Part shown: positions 22,906 to 64,000 of the stretch, piece by piece
How positions within the stretch are numbered: position 1 is the first letter of the stretch
Layout: each line of letters begins with the position of its first letter
Assembly: GCF_051622035.1 (NCBI RefSeq)
Contig: NC_135357.1
Location: 37,307,691-37,371,690 of the forward strand
Length of the DNA: 64,000 nt
Reading direction: 5' to 3'
Origin: Arctopsyche grandis
Lineage: Eukaryota; Arthropoda; Insecta; Trichoptera; Hydropsychidae
Program-made: the position numbers and the translations under genes
The notes under the pieces: generated by a model
Database searches by the model: none
What the model was told of the DNA's origin: nothing
Seen by the model: the letters and a program-made list of their open reading frames with translations, nothing else

Positions 22906-25738
22906 TGCATTTATAGCTAGCGACTGTGATATTTGTATGAGCTGTTGGTTTAAATCTGATTCGACATACGGATCAGGCCTGGCGTTGGATATGAACTGAC
23001 ACTCACATATTACATGTATAAGTTAATTTTCTCAAACTATGCACTTTTTATATGTTATTATAGTAAGTGGGAGTGATATTACATACATATGTATATGAAA
23101 TTACTGTGAAACAAATATCGAACGGAACGAAATCAGATTTTGACACGGAAAATACACTCATTTGCAAAACGGAATGGATTCAAATAAAACATTGCAATTT
23201 TATCACATTATAAATCAACGATAAAGAGCGGAGCTCGAATGCAAGTCTGACGCCGACCCTGAATTTTGTGAAACCGACTCAATCAAATCACGTATCCGTT
23301 TCTCATCAAGCTCTAGCTTTTACGTTAATATGAATATATATATAATATATAATATGTATATTATTCTACCAACATGTACATAAATGTGTATGTATGTTTG
23401 TATGTAGTCTTAAAGATCACTTTTTCTTTTTTTTCTTTTTGAGCTGGCCTTTATAGTGATAAGAAACTTTAATCTCTCACTCACTTATTAATAATAATAT
23501 TACATTCGAGAACAAATAAAGTACAAACTACACTTTGTGGCACAACTAATGTGTGTACTACACGTACACGCTTACGTAAGGTTCTCAACCGTCCGTCAAG
23601 TCTCACTATTGTTATAATAATAATATATTTTATATTAATAAGACTATCCATTATAACCTAGAAAAATATTTTTAAACCTACATCACTGCCGTTTCGAACA
23701 ATTCCTATAACATAAACAACAAGGAATCACTTTTATATTATACTAATATATACGCAACGTCTCAAACTACCGATTTATACATTTGAAAGTAGCTTCGTTT
23801 AAATTTAAACCGTCATCATGTAATTAAAAGATTGAATGAAGTGCAGTTTCACGTAATCCATTGAAAAATATAGTGAAAATGAACGGTCCGAGGTTTGAAC
23901 CTTGTGATACTCCTGAGCAGAATACAGCGCAACATTTTCCACATTTTACAAACTGAAGTCTATTAGTAGTTTTGCAAATTTAAAGTACGTCATAAATCGA
24001 TATATTATAGATCCTGTAGATTGAAATCTAACATCATTTTATGCAGTGCGAATCTGGGCTTTTCCGTTAATTTTCTGTTGTCGAATACAGTATATGCAAA
24101 ATTAGTGTATATTTATGTACGTACATACATATGTATAGAATGATGTACATATAACATTAAAATGATGTATCGCTTGTTTGAGACATCCCGTATATACTTA
24201 CACATATTAGTTAATCGTTCTTCCAACAATATTATTTAATCAATATATTTTAAATACAATACTATTTTTTATGGAACTGTTATCTCGGACACCGACTTCT
24301 TTAAAATAAAAAAGGATTGAGCTTTCATTTCCCATTGACTGATTGTTGTGAAATTTCGAAACAATATTTTATACCTTTTAAACACTCTATTTACAGTCTC
24401 TCATTTTTTAATGATATGGCAAATCCGGTGAATTGAAAACAAACAGTCAATACAAATCGAAGTTTAGTTATTTAGCTCGGTTCAAATACACGTAATTCGA
24501 AAACAGACATACATACAGGCTTTTTAAGGATTACATATGCGAAAAGAGAACTGTACGGTTATTTAATTAGTCTGAATTGTGACTAGTATTTTTAAAGACG
24601 CTATCAGTATATTTTTCACCGATGAAGCTTTAAACAAAATTAGTGCATTTATAAAATATACATACATTTTATGTATTATTTATTTTGCAAGCATTTTTAA
24701 GTTTAATAATAAATAATATGCATCTGTGGTATTTTATTATATATATGTATGTATGTGTATGTATATAATAATATAATAAATACGATATGAACTTGCTCGC
24801 TTAACACGTCTAATACTTCGTTTCATGATAATTTATTCTTACCTTGTAACAGATTCTTTTTTTTGTATTGTGATTTTTCTTTTCTATACAACATTTATTA
24901 CAAATATTATTTGAAAATATAATTTTTTATATAATATTTATTTATATTTTCCTTTAAATTAAATTAAAAACGCAACCTAAAATAATATACCTTATAAAAT
25001 TATCAACAATATGCCTTAGAACTTGATAAAAGAGAAAAAATGCGTTGCAAAAAGTGAGGTTATGTTAAATTAACCTTACTTAATTATATTTATGAATATG
25101 CGAAAAAAATCTTGTTTATATTTAATATTCGGATCAAAATTTATAGAATCAAGCAAATAGGCAGTGTAAACTGTGCATTAATTATTCACATGTCCACAGA
25201 TAGTATGCTATATATAATACATATGTATATTTATAAATATGTACTTTTATTATTTCTAAAAATAATTTTATTGCATTTGCTTCTCTAGAATTCGATTATG
25301 TGAGCACTATAATGGCTATTTCACTAACGTTCATGTTTGAATTTACGCATTCGAATGCTTGGGAACTGTAATAAAATTTTGGGTAAATTATTCGAAAAGC
25401 TTTCAAAAGTGAATGTTAGGTTAGGTTAAGTATTTTATATATATGTATATACAAATAACCTATAATATTAGAATTTTCGTAGTCATTTTAAGCGTATCTG
25501 TGGAAATATTCATTGCAACATACTAGTTTTATTTTTAAATGTTGTTAGATCAGGATATATTAGTTTAGATTTCCTAACTTCAAATTATGAAAGTTAAGTT
25601 ATATAGGTTATTAGACGATATTAGATCAGTTGAGATTCATGATTTATATCAATATATCCTAACCGAACTAAAGTTTGCGACAAACATTTTTGATATCTAT
25701 TTTAGGTCGAGTTTGTGATATTCACAGTTTATATATGG
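22906..25738. other. AT-rich intergenic DNA without recognisable genes
   Basis: Long AT-rich stretch with many atgtatgtata-type simple repeats and no supported exon. Part of it could be 3' UTR of the SLC6 gene, whose stop is at 26889 on the minus strand; this was not resolved. Confidence 0.35.
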
Positions 25739-26031
25739 GTTTGGTGCAAGGGATCGACAAGCATCAGACAGACTGAACAACAGATTAATTGGATGGCCGC
25801 TTTAAACGCAATTCTCGACTTCACGAATGATAGATTGCACATCAGATGACGAGTAACCTTTCGATGTACGCAGAAAGTATCAGGAGTATCAGGAGAACGT
25901 ATACAGGGTAGTTATGTCGGGGCTTCTGATAGATTTTGCTTAGTGTAAGTGCGAGTAGTGCGCACGCATAAGGTACACGTACAGTTAATCTGTGGTTCAG
26001 TCTGTCTGGCGCTTGTCGATCGTTTGCACCG
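25739..26031. repeat. inverted repeat (foldback) 8
   Basis: Arms of ~50 bp (25739-25790 and 25981-26031) mirror each other, sharing gatcgacaagc and cagacagactga. The loop is ~190 bp. The small open frames here overlap the repeat and are not genes. Confidence 0.65.
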
Positions 26032-26888
26032 CATCTTTTTTTGTATGTACATAGTCTGAAGTATGAAAGTTGGGTAATGTTGAAAGCGACACGTATCGAA
26101 CACTTTAGAGAAGCTTCTAAACACTTAATAACATTCAAACACAATTGCGCATACATAAACATACACGTAATACAGCATGTTAAGCCCATATTACATATAC
26201 AATTACAGGGTTCTCTTCAGAAAATTTGGATAAACGATTATTTTAAAGAACATTCAAAATTCAAATAAAATTGTAAATACTACGTATGTAATGCTTTCTG
26301 CAAATCAGCCGAATTTTAGCTGGGCGATCAGCAAAAACAGCCGAGCTGATGAGAACCCTGAATAAAGTTTATATTTTTAAAGCTTATCGCTCGCCTCTAT
26401 ACACATACATTAAAAATAAAAACTCAAAAATAAAAGCGATTCTACACAAGCCATATATTATCACTATATTTTAAAAACCTTTATAGTTCTTTTTTATGTA
26501 TACTGAATAATGTGAACTGACTAATTCAGTAAATCTGACTTTGAATTAGAAAAGACTCAACAGGGATAACGCACACGTCGATATATAGATTCACCGATTC
26601 GTATATACAAATTAACAAAAAAATACACACAAAATTAGCTAAAGTACGCATGTCAATATCGCATATAATACTGATCATTGTGTATACGCTCTTGTCATGG
26701 AGTATCGTGGACTAACTTATAATTCTTTTTTTTTATTTGGTTATTGCATAAAATACAAATATCACTATACGTCACGCGTTAAAAGAAACCGTGAATGAAC
26801 GTCTGCATGTTTCCGGGGCCGTGCCGGAGACATTTTCAAGTTCGGCCTCGAGTAACAGTGACGTAGTACAGTCGTTGGTGCTTTGCGA

Positions 26889-62977
<36,089 letters not shown>

Positions 62978-63480
62978 ATTTTTTACACTCACTATATGGA
63001 TTTACTCAAAATAAATACTACTTTCTTCAAAATATATAAGCATATATATATATATATTGGCACCACACTATTACAGCACACTATATATATATAAATATAT
63101 TTTTTTTCTATATTATTACTATTATTTATTTATTGTGAGGGTGATTTTGTATATTACAATATTTCGTTTTATCTGATCATCAAATCATCGGTTTTCTGGT
63201 GCAGTCCATCTTCTCCGATATGAACACCTTCTTGCTTTTATATCTGACGGCGTCTTTTTTGTCGAACGATACGCTCTCGATCAGTTCGCAGCACCTCGGA
63301 GTCATTCGAGTGCGTCCCACCGCCGTTGTGCCGCTAGGGTGCGCTGCATTCGCCGCAAAATCCAATATGGCGCCCGGTCTATCGGTCTACACGCGCGCAG
63401 ACATTTCACGCTCACTTTGTCATCGGAGATGGCGCATGTCTGCGAAACAAGATGGCGGAGTGCTCTCTCGGTCTACCTCT
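62978..63480 (-). promoter_or_regulatory. SLC6 upstream region (putative promoter / 5' UTR)
   Basis: Upstream of the SLC6 start (minus strand). 63190-63480 is clearly richer in G+C and contains aatatggcgcccgg (63364) and caagatggcggag (63452), YY1-like motifs often found near insect start sites. The plus-strand open frame through it (63199-63510) has no similarity and is probably a by-product of the base composition. Confidence 0.4.
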
Positions 63481-63610
63481 GCAAAAGAAAGAAACTTGGT
63501 TGAATTTTAGTATGTCTATTACTGAAAAGCCTGAATTACACAGGTAAATGTTTTTTATGGTTGTTGGATACAAAACTGCAGTTATTTATTTATTTATTTT
63601 TAATTTACAT

Positions 63611-63715
63611 ATACCAGGAAGGCCTTACAGCTAACCCCAATGCGCCTTTCTGGCTAGAAACATTGTACATTTGATACAAGTATTATACAAAGTAAATACA
63701 TATCAATATCATGTT
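63611..63715 (-). mobile_element. tRNA-derived SINE, copy 6 (3' end)
   Basis: Reverse-orientation 3' module: accaggaaggcc...ccaatgcgcctttctggc, then acattgtacatttgatacaagtatta, as in copy 4. Confidence 0.75.
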
Positions 63716-63732
63716 TTTCCTTACTACATACA

Positions 63733-63800
63733 TCTAATATATAATTTGGAAAGAGACTTTGTATATACATATGTATGTATGTATCCTTGGTTCGTTCGTT
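63733..63800 (+). mobile_element. Helitron-like 5' end
   Basis: tctaatatataatttggaaagagac matches the start of the element at 8285. It is interrupted after ~70 bp by SINE copy 7 or by a ttcg microsatellite. Confidence 0.4.
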
Positions 63801-63810
63801 CGTTCATTCA

Positions 63811-64000
63811 GCCAGCAGCATAGCTCGGACGTTAAGCTTCTGCTTACCGTCAAGAAGGTGCCGGGTTCTATCCCTGAATGAAAATGAATTTTTCAGAGTA
63901 TGCTGTTGGTCAGACCTGGATTTGTGACTCCAGGTTGATCGTTTCCTATCAGAGTTTGCCAATTTTCTCTGATTTCATTGTTGAAACGGTTCCCGGAAAA
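63811..64000 (+). mobile_element. tRNA-derived SINE, copy 7 (cut by window edge)
   Basis: The head agccagcagcatagctcgg and ccgggttctatccc (B box) is followed by the shared core gatcgtttcctatcagagtt and gaaacggttccc, running to the last base of the window. Confidence 0.75.

Noticed and set aside
62978-62992. GTG start for the SLC6 transporter five codons upstream
   Set aside because: Non-ATG start in a eukaryotic gene; the ATG at 62977 is the first after an in-frame TAA.
63199-63510. 103-codon plus-strand open frame next to the SLC6 start
   Set aside because: Lies in the GC-richer upstream region of SLC6, no similarity, no splice context; better seen as promoter or 5' UTR DNA.

Overview
This window looks like AT-rich nuclear DNA from an insect. 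The genes are split by GT-AG introns, there are many arthropod-type mobile elements (a BEL/Pao retrotransposon, hAT- and piggyBac-type MITEs, tRNA-derived SINEs, Helitron-like ends), and short telomere-like AGGTTAGGTT runs occur. The order cannot be decided from sequence alone. No bacterial or viral gene block, rRNA, true tRNA gene or CRISPR array was seen.

Five host genes could be rebuilt exon by exon. (1) The 5' end of an ornithine decarboxylase gene (minus strand, three exons, 1201-1757) runs off the left edge. (2) A complete GMP reductase gene (minus, nine exons, 3163-11408) gives exactly 345 aa. (3) VHL, the substrate receptor of the HIF ubiquitin ligase (minus, one coding exon, 14696-15193). 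(4) TRAPPC2L, a vesicle-tethering subunit (plus, four exons, 16219-17062). (5) A very long SLC6 amino-acid/neurotransmitter-type transporter gene (minus, twelve exons, 26889-62977) has a roughly 30.7 kb first intron (31961-62709) and a probable alternative last exon (27459-27575). These are unrelated housekeeping or membrane genes, not an operon-like system; ornithine decarboxylase and GMP reductase are simply consecutive on the same strand.

The rest is non-coding and dominated by repeats. Intron 1 of the SLC6 gene holds a structurally complete BEL/Pao retrotransposon (51637-59523). It has 231-bp LTRs, a 5-bp target duplication, an uninterrupted 1753-aa gag-pol frame and an unusual leader with ~120-bp tandem repeats. 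The same intron carries several long inverted repeats (up to ~1.2 kb), SINEs, a non-LTR retrotransposon relic and long TA microsatellites. Foldback elements, two hAT-type MITEs and four TTAA-flanked MITEs lie in and around the GMP reductase, VHL and TRAPPC2L genes.

The most unusual aspect is the density and size of long-armed inverted repeats (thirteen noted), several inside transcribed introns where they would fold into long double-stranded RNA. I found no clear new multi-gene system. The best leads are the foldback families, the TTAA-flanked MITE families, the BEL leader repeats and the alternative transporter C-terminus.
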